From Spatholobus suberectus (lineage: Eukaryota > Streptophyta > Magnoliopsida > Fabales > Fabaceae), in NCBI GenBank assembly GCA_004329165.1, contig CM014729.1:62088542-62152541 (forward strand): a stretch of DNA of 64,000 nucleotides, read 5' to 3'. Positions 35,453 to 48,594 of this stretch are shown here, piece by piece. The position numbers and the translations under genes were made by a program. Within the stretch, counting starts at the first letter, position 1; every line of letters begins with the position of its first letter. Under the pieces are notes generated by a model that worked only from the letters and a program-made list of their open reading frames with translations, was not told the origin of the DNA and made no database searches.

Positions 35453-37339
35453 TTAATTGCTTTCATGTAGATGGTTTTGGTGTGGATTTTTCCCCCAAAA
35501 CCCTTAGCTTTGATTGTAAATGGTTATGGAGTGGGTTTTACCCCCAAAACCCGTAGCTTTTTACTTTCTCATTACTTTTTTTATTTTCTATGTTGTTGTT
35601 ACTGCCTTTTACTTATGTTGTTATTCTTTTCTTATCTTGCTGCCTTATTTTGTTTTATGACTTTAGATGCATGTTTAATGTTGTTATTAACATTTAAATG
35701 TTGATTTGTGTTGGTAACTTATCATAAAATATTAAAGCATTGGTTATAAACCACTAAATCCATGAACAAAGATTGAAAAGCTTGCAAACTTTCCTTAATA
35801 TAACAAGAAACTGAAAAAGAAAAACATTTGAATTATGGACCCTCCTTGAACCTTATGGCCAAGACCTTCCAATATGCACTTAATAGATGATCACTTTCTT
35901 AAGAACTCCTAAATTTCATTTTGACCATCTAGAGTTAATAACTTGATGAAAGAAAAGCTTTTTATAAAGAAGAACTTGATGTCCAATAAGCTGTTTTCAT
36001 TTTTTGCTTGAACATCGTTCATTTTTTTGCCATATTTTGAGATATACTTAATATTTTTGAGTTCTTTTTTTTTATTTGGAAAGTACACAAAATTTTCTCT
36101 GAAATAGGCTCAAGAAGCACTTAAAAAATTTAAGAATTGACAACATTATACCTTTTGAAAGTTAGAGCTACTTTTTTGAAAACATTAACTGGCAATTAGT
36201 ACAAAAAGGAGATTTTAGAATGATTTATTATGCATTGTCCAAAACCCCTAGAATGAATAGAAAGTTGATTTAATAAACTTTCCAGGCATATATTGTTTGT
36301 CTATGTTCATTCCCATTTACTATTTTTAATAGTTTTTAGAATCTAAAAGTCATACACTTTTCTAACGGGAAACACCTGCAAGCAATTGTAAATTTTGAAA
36401 AATCACCATAAATTGGATAGACCTTAGTTTTCAAAGATCTTTGACTTTTTGGAAAAAAAAATAGTTTACTTTCTGAAAATAATTGACTTGTTGCTGAAAA
36501 AAATGAAGTAGGTTATGAAAATGACAAAAAGGAGCCATTGGTCTTCTAGTAGGGTTTGCTGACCCCTCTGTTTTGTTATTTTTGTATATATTTTTGTAGA
36601 TTTTTTCTTGAGATGATGCTTGATGATTTAGAAACAAGACAAAAATATATTTCCAACGAACTATGGATCATGTCAAATAAAAATCATTTACCTATCCAAA
36701 TTGAAATTCATAACTGAGGCATGAATCTATTGCCTTTAGAGTTTGTTTCGAGCAAAAATATATAATACTTTTTCTAGTTTGTAAAATACCATTGTCTTAA
36801 TACTTAGAGCTTAAATGTAAACCCTTTTAATGAAAGTTAAACATAATATTTCTTAATAAATATAACCTTTCTATTTTTTTACAATTATAAAAGATTCTCA
36901 TAATTTGATTATAAAGACCTAGTTTTGATACAATCCACAAATATTTCTTTTGAATCATGACTAATTAACCAAACTTTAGCTTTGATAAATGAATTAATCA
37001 TGGTATGAGGAACATCTAAGTAATTTGATCATCAATATGAAAAAACAATTATACACTTAATCTTGATTAAACAAGTTAGAAATTTTATTAAGTACCTACG
37101 CACATACTTAAAAGATTTTAATAATCAAGTCCTAATTGATAAATAATTAGTATTTAAATTAAGATTCCCTAAGTAAATTTAATTATTAAATTTGGTACTT
37201 AAAAGTAATTGGATTAAATTAAATTAGACTGATGAAACATTGAGTTTCTTTTATTGTTTACATATATATCTAATTTTGTGACTCCAAATTATTATATTGT
37301 GATAAAAAAAACTCGGCCTTTGTACTAAGAGACAAAGAT
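35453..37339. other. Retroelement-derived or intergenic, no gene seen
   Basis: 35470-35562 holds a 55-bp direct repeat (CCCCCAAAACCCTTAGCTTT / CCCCCAAAACCCGTAGCTTT). The rest is AT-rich without coding signal. Confidence 0.5.
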
Positions 37340-38440
37340 GTTAAGGAGAGATTATGTTGGTGCTAAAGTGTATTGAGACCACGGAAACCTCTGTCCAAAT
37401 TATAAGTGTCAAGCAAGGACAATAATTAAAAAATAGAGTAATGTGATTCAAGGAACATGCAGTGGCATGATACCCTACATAGGAAGTTATAGTTAGTACA
37501 CTGAGGAATGAAAGACAGGGACCCACTTGCCAAGGTCTTGAGGTAAGGTGTCGAGCAGTGAAGGTCCTAATGACCAAGGTAGCATTCTTGAGTTAAGATA
37601 TTCACCTGACCAAGCTTGACAACTTCGACAACTACTCAATATTATAGGGTTGGTGTGAGAAGTATACCTTTGGATGGACTGTGAATGTTCTGAGCTTTTG
37701 CTCTGTCCCTTGATGAAGACGAGAGTTGTACTATGTGAAAAACTTTGAGTGAGGTATATGTTTTCCCATCCACTTTCCAATTTTTTGGGAAGTATAGATC
37801 CGTACAGTGTCAAAGGCAGTTACTATAACTTAAATAAATCCTAGGTTCCCCTTTTCTTTATTGTAAGCTGTGTTTTATCTATGGGTGACAGTAGGATGCT
37901 CTACCATCTATGTGAAAGTAATTTTAAGAACAAAATCGCCTCACTCCTTTATTTATTTTCCTTATGCATGATTGTTCGTGGTTAGTACTTGAAGATAGTG
38001 ATGTTTCCCATCCTACTCAACATGCATGATGATTACATTGATACGGGGGTTGGATTTTTTTTATAGGGACCGGGAGTAGATTTATAGATACTGCTCTGAT
38101 TAAAATATTTTTTTATATAATTGGGGATGGCCAATATCTTTTGACGTATTTTTTCTCTGTATTTTATGATTCTAGTTGTATTTTAGTTTTGGATATATTT
38201 AGCTTCATGTGTACTTCAGAAACCTATATGTGTTTGGTTTTGATGATGACTATGTGATATGCTCTATTTTATTTATTTTTTACTCCCGTTTTAAAATTCT
38301 GTTTTACTTACGATTTATCTACTTTAAAAAGTTTTGTAAGACAGTCACACGTAAAATGAAAGGCGAAAATTTTTCTCATAATTTTATCAACTTAAATTAA
38401 ATAAATATGAGTCGTGTTCAATGTGAACGAGTGTAAAAAA
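37340..38440 (+). mobile_element. LTR fragment, inverted relative to 56637-57600
   Basis: Read inverted, this stretch matches the left part of the solo LTR at 56637-59418: GGAATGAAAGACAGGGACCC against GGGTCCCTGCCTTTCATTCC, AAGGTCCTAATG, ATCGCCTCACTCC and GTGTTCAATGTGAAC. The 5' portion of the LTR is not found to the left and the junctions are not defined. Confidence 0.6.
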
Positions 38441-39829
38441 AAATCATCCAGAAATATCACAAAAAAGAACACACTACCAGATGCACAATTTTAGATAACA
38501 AGTTCAACTTTCAATAGGCATAACTTTTTTATTTCTTAATTTTTTTTTAGGTAATTCTTGAGCCTGTTGTGAATCATATTGAGTCTAGTTTCATACAAGA
38601 AAAAGGCACACAAAAATAACAATTACAACTCGAGATATAAGCAAAATAATAACGAGTGGAAGATCTGAAAATCTAAATAACAACAGAACCACAATCACAT
38701 GCTTCACAAAATCAAGACATTAAAGATGGTAGATTGGTTTTGGCAGCCAAAACCTCATCCTATTGTCTTTGTGAAAGAGAAAAGATTAAGAACCACACAC
38801 CCTCCCCCTATACCTCAATAGATTCCAGAAGAAGATGAAAAAGATATATGATCTCCAAGGGTTGGTGGTGGTGCCTTAAGCCTCCAAAGGTTGGCTTTAC
38901 TTTGAGAGGTGGTGGGATATGGTGGATTCAAGCTTAGGGGAATAGAAGAAAAAGAAAAATTTTGAGAGAAATAGGAGAGTAAGCCTTGGCTGTAGCACAA
39001 AAGTGAGGGGAAAAGGGAAAATTTTTCATTTAAATTTAAGGAAGATGAGGTCACTAGCATGATGTCATTAATAAATTTTCTCTTTTTTTTTCTAATTTTC
39101 ACATGCTCCTTATATAATTGGTCTCAATTTAGTCCCAAAATCTCTAGTACTAGATGTGCGACCCTATCCATGCCTACACTGCATTTTATTCAATTTTTAT
39201 TGTTTAAAGTTAACTAATACTAATGTATCATATTTCACTAATTAAATTAATTCACATACTAATCTAATGTAATTGACTTTGATACTTCTTGAACATATAA
39301 CATTAAGGTCTTAGAATATTTTTAGAAATTAAAAATAATTTTATTTATTTTACCCTAATTTTTATTAATTAGATTGTATTTTGAAGTCAAAAATCACTAT
39401 TAAATCTATTTTTAATTTAAATAAATATAAAAATGACATAATATTTATGAAAATAAATTTTTCACATGAAAATAAGCTTTAGACAATTTTCTCACCATTT
39501 TTGAATATCGAACAGACAATGGTTTCGCTCTATAGTTAACTAGGGACATTTTGCTCAAGAATTTCAAAAATTTCCAAAAATTTTCCAATATTATATTTTA
39601 ATATATATGACATGTTTTTAGGCTCAAAATGGCTTTTTATCATCATTTGGTCATTTTTTCATTTCTTTGAACCCCAGCTCAAAAAATTGTTAAAAATTAG
39701 GATCAAATAATTCTCGAAATTCTAAATACAACCATGGGGATCATAATTTTGAGATTCTTGTCTGATTATCTAAAAATAAATTAGAAGAAAATAAAAAAAT
39801 AATTATAATGGAGGGTAGGGGTTTTACAG
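38441..39829 (-). mobile_element. LTR fragment ending GGGTTTTACA
   Basis: Parallel in order to 57960-59100 of the solo LTR at 56637-59418, in the same orientation: a purine-rich AGAAGAAGATGA block, TATATTTTAATATATATGAC, AAATTGTTAAAAATTA, and CATGGGGATCATAATTTTGA. The end TACA at 39829 abuts sequence shared with the flank of the intact GDSL gene (from 39835). No coding. Confidence 0.55.
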
Positions 39830-41102
39830 ATAACGTCTGTCCAACGTTTTTAGATTATACAATTATGTGTTTTTCTTATTTTATGCACATATTGATATAA
39901 CCAAAATGATTTATTATTATGTCAAAAGCTTAAGTTGTCGATAACGACACAACTCTTAATATATATATATATATATATATTTGCATTAGACGTAAGTCAT
40001 TTCCTATTTAAGCCATTAAGTGTAACATCCTAGGTGGTATTACCGTAACTAAGTCTAGATTTCTAAGAACAGGAAAACTTTAAAATATATAAACAACTTA
40101 TAAAAGCTACTTATAAATATAATTCATTTTATACAAAAATAATGTAGCAAAATACCAAACATAAAAGGGAATACAAGAAAACAATTTAAATTAGGTTATA
40201 TCTTCTTGCATGTGACTCCAAGCTCCATCTGCACACATTTTCACCTATATCTTGAAAAAAAGGAAACTTAAAGGGGTGAGACATAATATCCTAGTGAGTG
40301 CTCTAAGGATTCTATAGATGGGTTAGACTCTTTTACCCGAACAACCTTTGTCACTTATCTCTCATGACTTTACCCTCACTAAGTTTTTAATAAATCTTCA
40401 TACCTAAGGTTGGATCTATGCCTTTCAATTGTCAATATCTCCTATTAACTCCTCTATTATTGTCACAACTGTTATACTAGTTTATTCTCATTCTCAACCT
40501 AGGAATTCATCTTCATTACAACTAACTTCTTACCATAATCCTCTCTAGTATTTAAACCATTCATGTTTAGATTTTGCCCTTCTTCCCTTTGATATTTAAA
40601 ATTGTCCACTAAGGGTCAAGTCTACAGCTACAAATACTTTAGAATACTCTTAACACTCCTTTAACACTTACCATAATGCTTCTAATGTATTCCCTACAAC
40701 TTGTCTCACACCTTTCTATTGACACTAGTTGGGAACTTGCCCTTTCTCTTCCTCATTCACAACTATCATTATCCAACTATAACCCTTATAACACATTATC
40801 CTAGGGTCTAGCCCATCACATATCCTTAAGGTAGTAAAAGACATTCCTAATTACATACATTCTTATTTCAAATCCTTCGCCTAGAAACTAGATATATATC
40901 TCGTCTTTAATCAATCAGGAACAACATACACGCGTAATATGATCATATACCCATAACCTTGATACTTCATCAATTTACCTCGCAAGACATAATTACATTT
41001 TTCACGTATATACACTTTACATCAATCACTTATGAACAAAGGGATATAGATAATTATAATATAACACACTTTAACATATCACATTACAACAAGATGCATA
41101 TG

Positions 41103-42395
41103 TGATACACTACCGCAAGTGTAGGTATTGTCCTAGTAATAAATATCGTTCTTTCCACAAGGACTATGTGTTTGGCTTTGTGATTATCACAATTTAAGTA
41201 AATTAAATAAAGAGAGTTTGATTTGGGAATTTAGGTTTTTAGGGTAAAAGAAGAGAATTAAGAATTGGGAATTCAATTAAGCAAGAAAATAAGATTGGTA
41301 ATAATTCATTAAAGGAAACTTCTAGGATCGAGGCTTACTCTATAATGCTTACTAAATTAATTCTCTTATCCCATGCTCCTACTTTTTTTTCTTGAGGGTG
41401 AATTAACCTAAGGTACCCTTCATTCTCTTTCAAGATATGGAAGGGTGTCTAATCAAATTAGCATCCTACTTTCATCATGGTTGTGTTTAATTATACCCAA
41501 AAAGCTCTTTGTCAATTCAATTAAACCCCAAAGGTTTCACCTACTTTCATGGTTAAGACCTAGGTTTCTTCCCTATAGTTTCAGTATTTAAGTTCACCTT
41601 TCGATACTCCCCCAGATCCCTAAGGTTATGTAAAACGTGGTCAATTCATTTCGCAATAAAGAAAATCAATAAAGAAGAAATCAATAAAGGAACACGAATT
41701 ACACAAGAATAAAAGGAATCAATTCATTAAGCATTTATAAGGCTATCCCAATCCTATAACAAAGATGACTACTTACATATAGCCATAGAAAACAAACAAG
41801 AAGAAAAAGAAAACATTCAAACCGAATAGAGAAAGAGGAGAAGATTCCAATCCAAAGCTCTCACACTAAGTCGTCAAGAACCAAGGTTTAGACCATTTTT
41901 CCTAAGCTTTAGAAGTCTATATAAGTCCTAAAGTACAAAAAGGGTCCAAGCCCAAACTAAAAAGAAATAGAAAAATAGGGATAGTTCACATCAGCAGCGC
42001 GCCACAGGCATGGCTTTTGCCCCCGTGGTGCTTATAGCTCTTGTGGCGTTTTCCTAGAAATTACCACGAGCGTGGCGTTTGCCACGGTCAGGTTGTGGAG
42101 CTCGCTGGTTATAGGATTTACAATTTTATTTATTTTTCTTCAACAATTCTTCCATTGCTCTTCGTTGGCTTCAAATTATTTCAAAGCTAAATGTTTAAGC
42201 TCCAAAGCTAAAATAATTCATGCTAAACTTTCCCTAAAATCCACAAACAAAGCACAAAAACACACCTCAAGCATTCTAAGTGATTAAATAAAGGAAATAA
42301 AAGGAACTAGTACTAAACTTACTCCTAATAATCTAAAATGCATGCAAACCTACATGGGTTAAGATGTAAATAATAGTATAAAATGCAATGCATCA
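41103..42395. mobile_element. Nested solo LTR, 1,293 bp, TSD ATATG
   Basis: Starts TGATACACTACCGCAAGTGT and ends AATGCATCA, flanked by ATATG at 41098-41102 and 42396-42400. It lies wholly inside the LTR of 40021-44012 and is therefore younger. It contains a GC-rich cluster of GTGGCG / GCCACG motifs at 41995-42100. No coding capacity. Confidence 0.8.
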
Positions 42396-43794
42396 ATATG
42401 TATGTTATGTTTCTAAATCTCTATTCATGCACATGTGGTACCAACTTAAACTTGTTGGAAAGTAGACTAAGAGTACATGCACGATCATAAGAAGTGTCAT
42501 CAGTACCAATGCCTTCGGCTTTCACACTCTCATTAGAACGATATCCTCTAATAACTAGTCGAGGTTACCGAGCTTTGCCAGTCCGCTCCAGCTCTATATG
42601 ATTAGCATGGGCCATTGGAGCATTTCACACTAGGTATAATTACCCCCTAGGATAGGGTTAAGCAACCCATCACGGCCTCCACTATCCAAATTCCTACATA
42701 CTTTCCTTCATTATATAACTCAAATGTTATGATACATAATTACACAAACAATGCACATGTCTCTACTTAAACATTTCACACTAAGGGTCCCAACTCTTAT
42801 AAGTTCGGTTCTTCTTCACTATGGAATGTTTGTTACTTTACACATACCTTGACATAGGATCATATATAAGCACATTAGGAGGTTCATGTCACAAAATTAC
42901 ATAGGTTCTTATCACAGAGTATTTAACACAAGTCAACAACATATTCATTTCTTAAGGTAAGTAGACAAGCACAATATACAGATCTAACAAGGCATCCAAA
43001 AAATAACAATCATACAAGGAGTAAGCATAAAAGGCAATAATCATAAGCTTACAACCCTTAGCACCACTTCACTTTACTTCCAAACCAATTCTTTGGAAAG
43101 GTTCACGCTTAGCACTAAAAGACTGATGCTTAACGTCACTCACGCAGGGAATTCACTAATATATTCACGCTTAGCGCTACACCTCTAAACGGCCAGGGGT
43201 TGCTCCATACCTATCTCATGCTTAGCACCTAAGTTCTGGAGCTTAGTGCCAACACGAAAATCAGCAATTCGCAAGGGACATGATTCTGCATGTCCCAAGC
43301 CCATCCATGGCCCCCAAACACTCTAAGACACACCAAGCACTCCCAAAACACTTCTATTACACATTTAAACACTTAATCTACTCTATAAACTCATCAATCA
43401 TATGTAATCTCTCTAAAACCCATCAAATCCCTAACTTAGACATAAAGGGGGGAAAAGGTAAACAGAGATATAAACCACAACCTAAGAAGTAAAGGAGGAC
43501 ACGAGGAAAGCACTCACCTTCAAGAACATGTAGAGCTAAGTTATAGAGCTTGGGTTCTCCGATCTCTACCCCTTTTCTTTCTTTTTCGCTTCTTTTTACT
43601 TTTCTTCTCACCCTCTCTAACTTCTTTTTTCTTCTATTCTCTAATGACTAAACCTAAACTCTTTTTCTTTATTCCCTTTATTATAAGACATGAATTAGGT
43701 TATGGCTTAGTGGACTTAAGCCCCCTATTGAGACTTAGATGTTCTCTTGAGTCCTATTATCTTATTCCTACTAATTATGGCATTAGGGTATTGA

Positions 43795-43905
43795 TAACAA
43801 TAATAATAACGACAATAGGAACAATAATAATAATAATAATAACAATAACAATAATAATAATAATAATAATAATAACAATAATAATATTAATAAATACATA
43901 AATAC
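43795..43905. repeat. (AAT)n/(AAC)n microsatellite
   Basis: About 110 bases of AAT, AAC and AAG-like triplets near the 5' end of the minus-oriented LTR. The long Ile/Thr-rich frame over it is an artefact. Confidence 0.9.
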
Positions 43906-45484
43906 AATAATAACAACAACTGTTAAGGTGTCTTTTATCCAATAATACATTGGAAGGGTCCTAAAGGGTTTGTCATGGTTTATTTCTAGTGCTCGAAATT
44001 TGGGGTGTTACATTAAGCATGTGCCACTAGGTTTAATTCAACTTACAAACTAAACATGTTCCTTCACAACCCTTTAGGCATATCATTTTTTCGCTCCCAG
44101 AGAAGTTTCACCCTTATACATTGAGATAATTAGAAACGTGTTGAACCTAAGATTCAAACGCATTGATCTAGTTTTCTCAATAATGACTATAACACATAAA
44201 AAATATTTGTTTTATATCAATAATGAGTATTAATTTACACACAAAATATACATAAATGGACATATTTTTTATTGATGCAATAAAAATTCCATCAAACTTG
44301 TCCTCAGTACAAAGCAACAATGCATAGTTCATGTTTATGACATAGCATAATAATGAAATTCAAGACAAAAGTCTTAAAAAGCAATCATTTATTCCACCTT
44401 ATTTTTCATTTTGGTCACATTTCTCCTAGGCAAGCAAACATGTTATCCGTATTATTCCAAAACATACAAATTATAAGTATGCAATAATTAATAATGATGA
44501 ATTATCCATTGAAGAATATAGGATCCTTGTTCTAGCAACTCTTTGCTTGTGTCATCCATGGTTACAAAAATATGTATAAAATATATGGACAAATCCTATT
44601 CTTATTAATTTTTCACCAGTGCTTGCTTCAATTCTAAGCTATCTTAAAAGGAGGGGATTTAAGAGAAGGATTAGCAAAAGGGCCATCAACTAGTCCTTTT
44701 GCTATTAGCCTATATGCTACGTTGGTAACATAAGGTCCATCCCAATTTATATGTTTTGAAGGATCTAAGCAAATTGTTAAGGTAACACTTCCACATAATA
44801 TTTGTGCATTGAAATTGTAATGTTCACCCTTTCCACAACATGCTCTAAAAGTCTCAATCTTATTAGAAAAAAATCCTACATTACATAAATTAAAAAGCAT
44901 GATAAGAATAAATCATAGAAAAATTAGGAATCAAATGTAACTATACATTATTAATCTAATAAAGAGAACAAAAAACACAGCCCTCCATATTGTTGTGGTG
45001 CTTGAAATAAACGTTTGACAACACCATAGTAATCAAAATATTTTTATCTTAACATGTGAGCTCTTTTGTCTTAATATCTCTATAGCCTTTTTTAGTTGTT
45101 CATTATAGTACTCGATGAAAGCATTGTAAGCTTTCAAGCACCCAAATTGATCATAGTAGTCTTTCTTATCATTATTCACCATTGCTAAAACAACTGAATT
45201 GCACCCAAATGGGAAGCTCCCTGGTACCACTAGCTCTATCACTGCTATTTCTATAAATTTCTAGCAAATAGAAACAAAAATAAAATTCAATTTCTAATCA
45301 ATCATATTTCAAATCCAAGTTTAAGTAAACTATTAAAATTGAAATCGACATAAATTTGATATAACATACGGTGGTGGTATTGGTAATTGTGTCAACAATT
45401 AGTGGAACCATTTCCTAAAGTTTTGTAATATTTTTATACGAGATAATTGCATTAATGTTATTCCCATCGATCTCTCCCACTAGA

Positions 45485-48048
45485 TGTAACACCGTTTTTT
45501 TCTTAATGTATGATTAAGTGATTTATTAACTAAAAGGTGGAAATTTGATATGTAATCTAGGTGATTAAAAGAAATAAATGAATTGTTGTTATGTATGGTA
45601 TGTTGTATGTGATGATGGTTGTGAGTTGTTGGTTTGAAATTTTGGTTTGAATTTAGGAAATTTGAGATATGTACTTGAGCCAATTTAGATATGTTGTGAG
45701 AGTGATTTTGGGCTTTTAAGAGAAAACAGTTAAGGTAGACTAGTTTTGAGATAAAGGAAGTGGCTTAGTGAGGTTTGCACCTCAGTTAGCCAACAGTCTG
45801 TGTGAAAGCTCCGGGGAGGTCGGGTATATAAGGAAGGAAATGGGAAATCCACTTCATTCTCTCAATTCCTTTCTCTCTCTACAATTCTCTCTCAATCTCT
45901 CTCTAGAATCTCTTAAGTTAGCAAGGGTAGTAGAGGATTTTGGGCTCGGCTTAGTGATTGTGGTAAGAGGAAGAATAAATCTATGGAAGATTTTGGCTCA
46001 ACAATATCAGATTTTCAAAGAACCTAAATTCAAATTTAGGAACTTTTAGAGGTAAGGGAAGCTTACAAATTGATTTTTTTTGTGTTAATAACTGTTGGTA
46101 TGCTTATTTCTTGCCTTATGATCGGTTGAATCTTTGTGGATGTTGCCATTTTGTTGGTTTTTGATGAAATTGGGTTTTGGGGGAGAAAATGTTAAGATTG
46201 AATGAGAAATTGATGAATATAGGTTGAAATGTTGGATTGATGGTATGATTTGATGCGTATGAACTTGGTTGAGGTGGATTAAGGTTGTTGGAACATTATT
46301 AATTCAAAAATTGTGGTATTGAATTGAAAATTTTGAGTTTTTCTTTGGAAAATCGTAGTTTTTTCTCGAAAATCTTCGCAGATAATCGATTATAGCATTT
46401 GATAATCGATTATCTGGAATTTCAGAAAGCTGTCTTGTAAATGGTTTCAGAAATAATCGATTATCAGCCTCCGACAATCGATTATGCACCAATCTAGAAC
46501 ACTATTTTCGTGACTCGGTTTCGAAATAATCGATTATCTAGTAGGACAATCGATTATCGATTGTTCACAAAAAAAAGAAGAGAAAGGCTTTTAAAGTTTT
46601 CATCTCAAAATGTGAAATTTTATGAATTTCAATATTTGTTAATCTTCCAAATGGTTTTCAAACTTTAATTGATTTTTGGATTTGATTGTAAAGTGGAAGG
46701 TTGCTTAGATAGGACCTTCATTTGTGGTGTATGATATTATTGTATGAGGTTTCTCGTGAGGTGGGCTGTTTAGATAGGGCCTTACCTATTGACCATGTAA
46801 GAGGCTGGTTTAGGTGTGCATAGGGTTGATTTGTGGTTGATGGTGAATGTTGGACCACAAGTGGTGCTGAGTAGGCCACGTGGTAATATGTTGATACATA
46901 TATATAGGATATGATGACTGTTATGGTTGTGTTGATATGTTGCTACGTATTTGTATGGATATTAATGAATTTTGGTTGAATTAATTGTTGTGGTGATACA
47001 TGCATTGGACATGCATATGTTGTGGGCTGAGGTTGTAGAGGCCTCAAGCCGTGTGCGGATAAGCATGTAAGGTGGATGGTACTAGAGTTGGTACTCAGAT
47101 AGGCCTCAAACCTAGTGCCTAGATGAGAAATGTGGTTTTAAAGCTAGACCTTGGGGATAAGTGGATGAGTAATCCTGCAGGGGACCAAGGCAATGCAGGC
47201 CTTGTGTCGCGGTAATACTACTACTCACATACACTTATCCTAACAACATAAGCTTATCCAACATATTAGAGTTTTGGTAATCCCTGAATGGTGCTAGACG
47301 GCCATGGTAGGGATAAGACTGGCTAATCGCCCGAAATGTAGAAATCTCTCGAGAGTCGTGTCATTCATACATTGACATGTGGGGTTGACAACATATTATG
47401 TGATGTTATGCATGATATACTGTAATGTATGTAGACCCAGTTATTTGATGATTTGGTTTCCATATTGATGTGAATAATGATTTTGATTATGTTGGATTAA
47501 ATATTATATTTTGACATTTGTTCTGTAAGCTTACCATTACCTTGTATTGTCGTTGGTTGGATGTCTTGTTGCTGTTGTTATGTTGCTGTGATTGTGATGA
47601 TTACGTCATCTTGGCGTGGGAGCAGAGGGAGAGACATCTACAGATCCAACATCTCAGAGCTAATGGAGAAGATCTCAGGTGGAGACTTTTGGTTGTCCTT
47701 TTTGGGTAGAACCTTCTAGAAGCTCTTTTTGTTTCTTCTTGGATGTGTTATTTTGTATTATATTCTGTTGATGGGATTGTATAGACTGACCAGCTATAGG
47801 GAGTGAGTTTTGTATCCCTCTTCCCTGGTGATGTATATTTTGATATCGTTATTATAGGCTGGTGTTATCCCATTTGTTGTTATGTATATATGATGATTTG
47901 AGTTGAACAGATATACATGTATGATACTAAGAGAGATAGGTGAATCTCTCAGTTGATATGTTATGATCTGATTTTATTCACCATATATGTGAATAAGATG
48001 TTTTTAGTAGGATTGTTTGTAGTACTGAGGGGATAGAGGATCGCTACA
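45485..48048 (+). mobile_element. Solo LTR, 2,564 bp, inserted in GDSL pseudogene exon 3
   Basis: Begins TGTAACACCG and ends ATCGCTACA. Flanked by CTAGA (45480-45484) and CTATA (48049-48053), a 5-bp duplication with one mismatch; the intact paralogue reads CCACTAGAAACAATG at this place. 46375-46560 has six AATCGATT palindromes. The second half (46700-48048) matches the inverted element at 61698 onwards. No gag or pol; open frames such as 45768-46049 are not retroviral. Confidence 0.85.
46375..46565. repeat. Cluster of ATAATCGATTATC palindromes
   Basis: Six copies of the palindromic core AATCGATTAT(C/G) within 190 bases, spaced 20-75 bases apart, preceded by GATA, AATA or GACA. Located about 1.5-1.67 kb before the 3' end of the LTR. 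Confidence 0.9.
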
Positions 48049-48594
48049 CTATAGACAATGAGTTTTTGAAGTAACTATCACATTCTGTCATAAAAAAGAA
48101 TAAAAGTTGTTAGTCATATTGGGAAAATTTTCAAATATTTGACCAAAAATTATTAAAGGAGATTTGGTAAAATCTTCTTTATTTTTATAAAGCAAGGGTT
48201 TGATCTTCTTAAACCAATCAAGTTGAGTACTCAATAAATAAGCTGCTGCCTCTGTATTCATTCTTTTTTTTATGAAAAAATTCTTATCAAGTGTAATTCA
48301 ATCGGCATATGCAAAACTTACTCTTTTCTTAATGTCTTCTCCTTCAGTAAGATTCAAATAGGTTGGCAACATTGGCAACCCATATACATAAGCTACAATT
48401 AAAATGATCATAGTTTTATGTATTCTTTAATCAATAAGGTGTGAATATTAAGATATATGGTTTCATATACTTCGTTTCAAGCAGAGAAAATTTATTTAAG
48501 CTATCTAAAAAAAGGGTAAAAAATGCCTATGAAATCTATGATTAGTCGTCCATTTGACATACACCTAGATGGATGTTTAAAGCATGTTAATCTT

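Larger units (their letters stand above)
40021..44012 (-). mobile_element. Solo LTR (2.69 kb without nested insert) with TSD TTAAG
   Basis: Begins TGTAACATCC and ends GGGGTGTTACA, flanked by TTAAG at 40016-40020 and 44013-44017. The related flank of the intact GDSL copy (50755-50830, AAACCATTGAACATGGGCCA) lacks it, which confirms the insertion. The orientation is inferred from an order like that of the LTR at 61698 (GGGTGAGAC near the left, GATGGGTT-type block and CGCTTAGCGC motifs further right). It carries a nested LTR (41103-42395) and an AAT/AAC microsatellite (43795-43905). No internal retroviral-type genes, hence solo. Confidence 0.8.
44634..48594 (-). pseudogene. GDSL esterase/lipase pseudogene (tandem copy of 51405-52970)
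   Basis: Same exon order as the intact copy but broken many times. Exon 5 (44875-44634) is full length, but the catalytic His is Tyr (NWDGPY for NWDGPH). Exon 4 (about 45263-44990) has one extra A in AAGATAAAAATATTTTGA, which shifts the frame into TGA. Exon 3 is split by the LTR at 45485-48048 (its two parts end at 45484 and begin at 48054). Exon 2 (about 48395-48175) has an in-frame TGA (GCCGATTGA for GCTGGTTCA) and its donor GT is AT. Of exon 1 only 48533-48594 remains; it has a stop and its donor is GC. The GDS block, signal peptide and promoter are gone. Cannot give a working enzyme. Confidence 0.92.

Noticed and set aside
43644..43901. 85-codon open frame with Ile/Thr-rich tail
   Set aside because: It runs through an AAT/AAC microsatellite in an LTR; composition explains it.
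45768..46049. 93-codon frame in the LTR at 45485
   Set aside because: No gag, protease or polymerase motif; it crosses a CT-rich leader-like stretch of the LTR.
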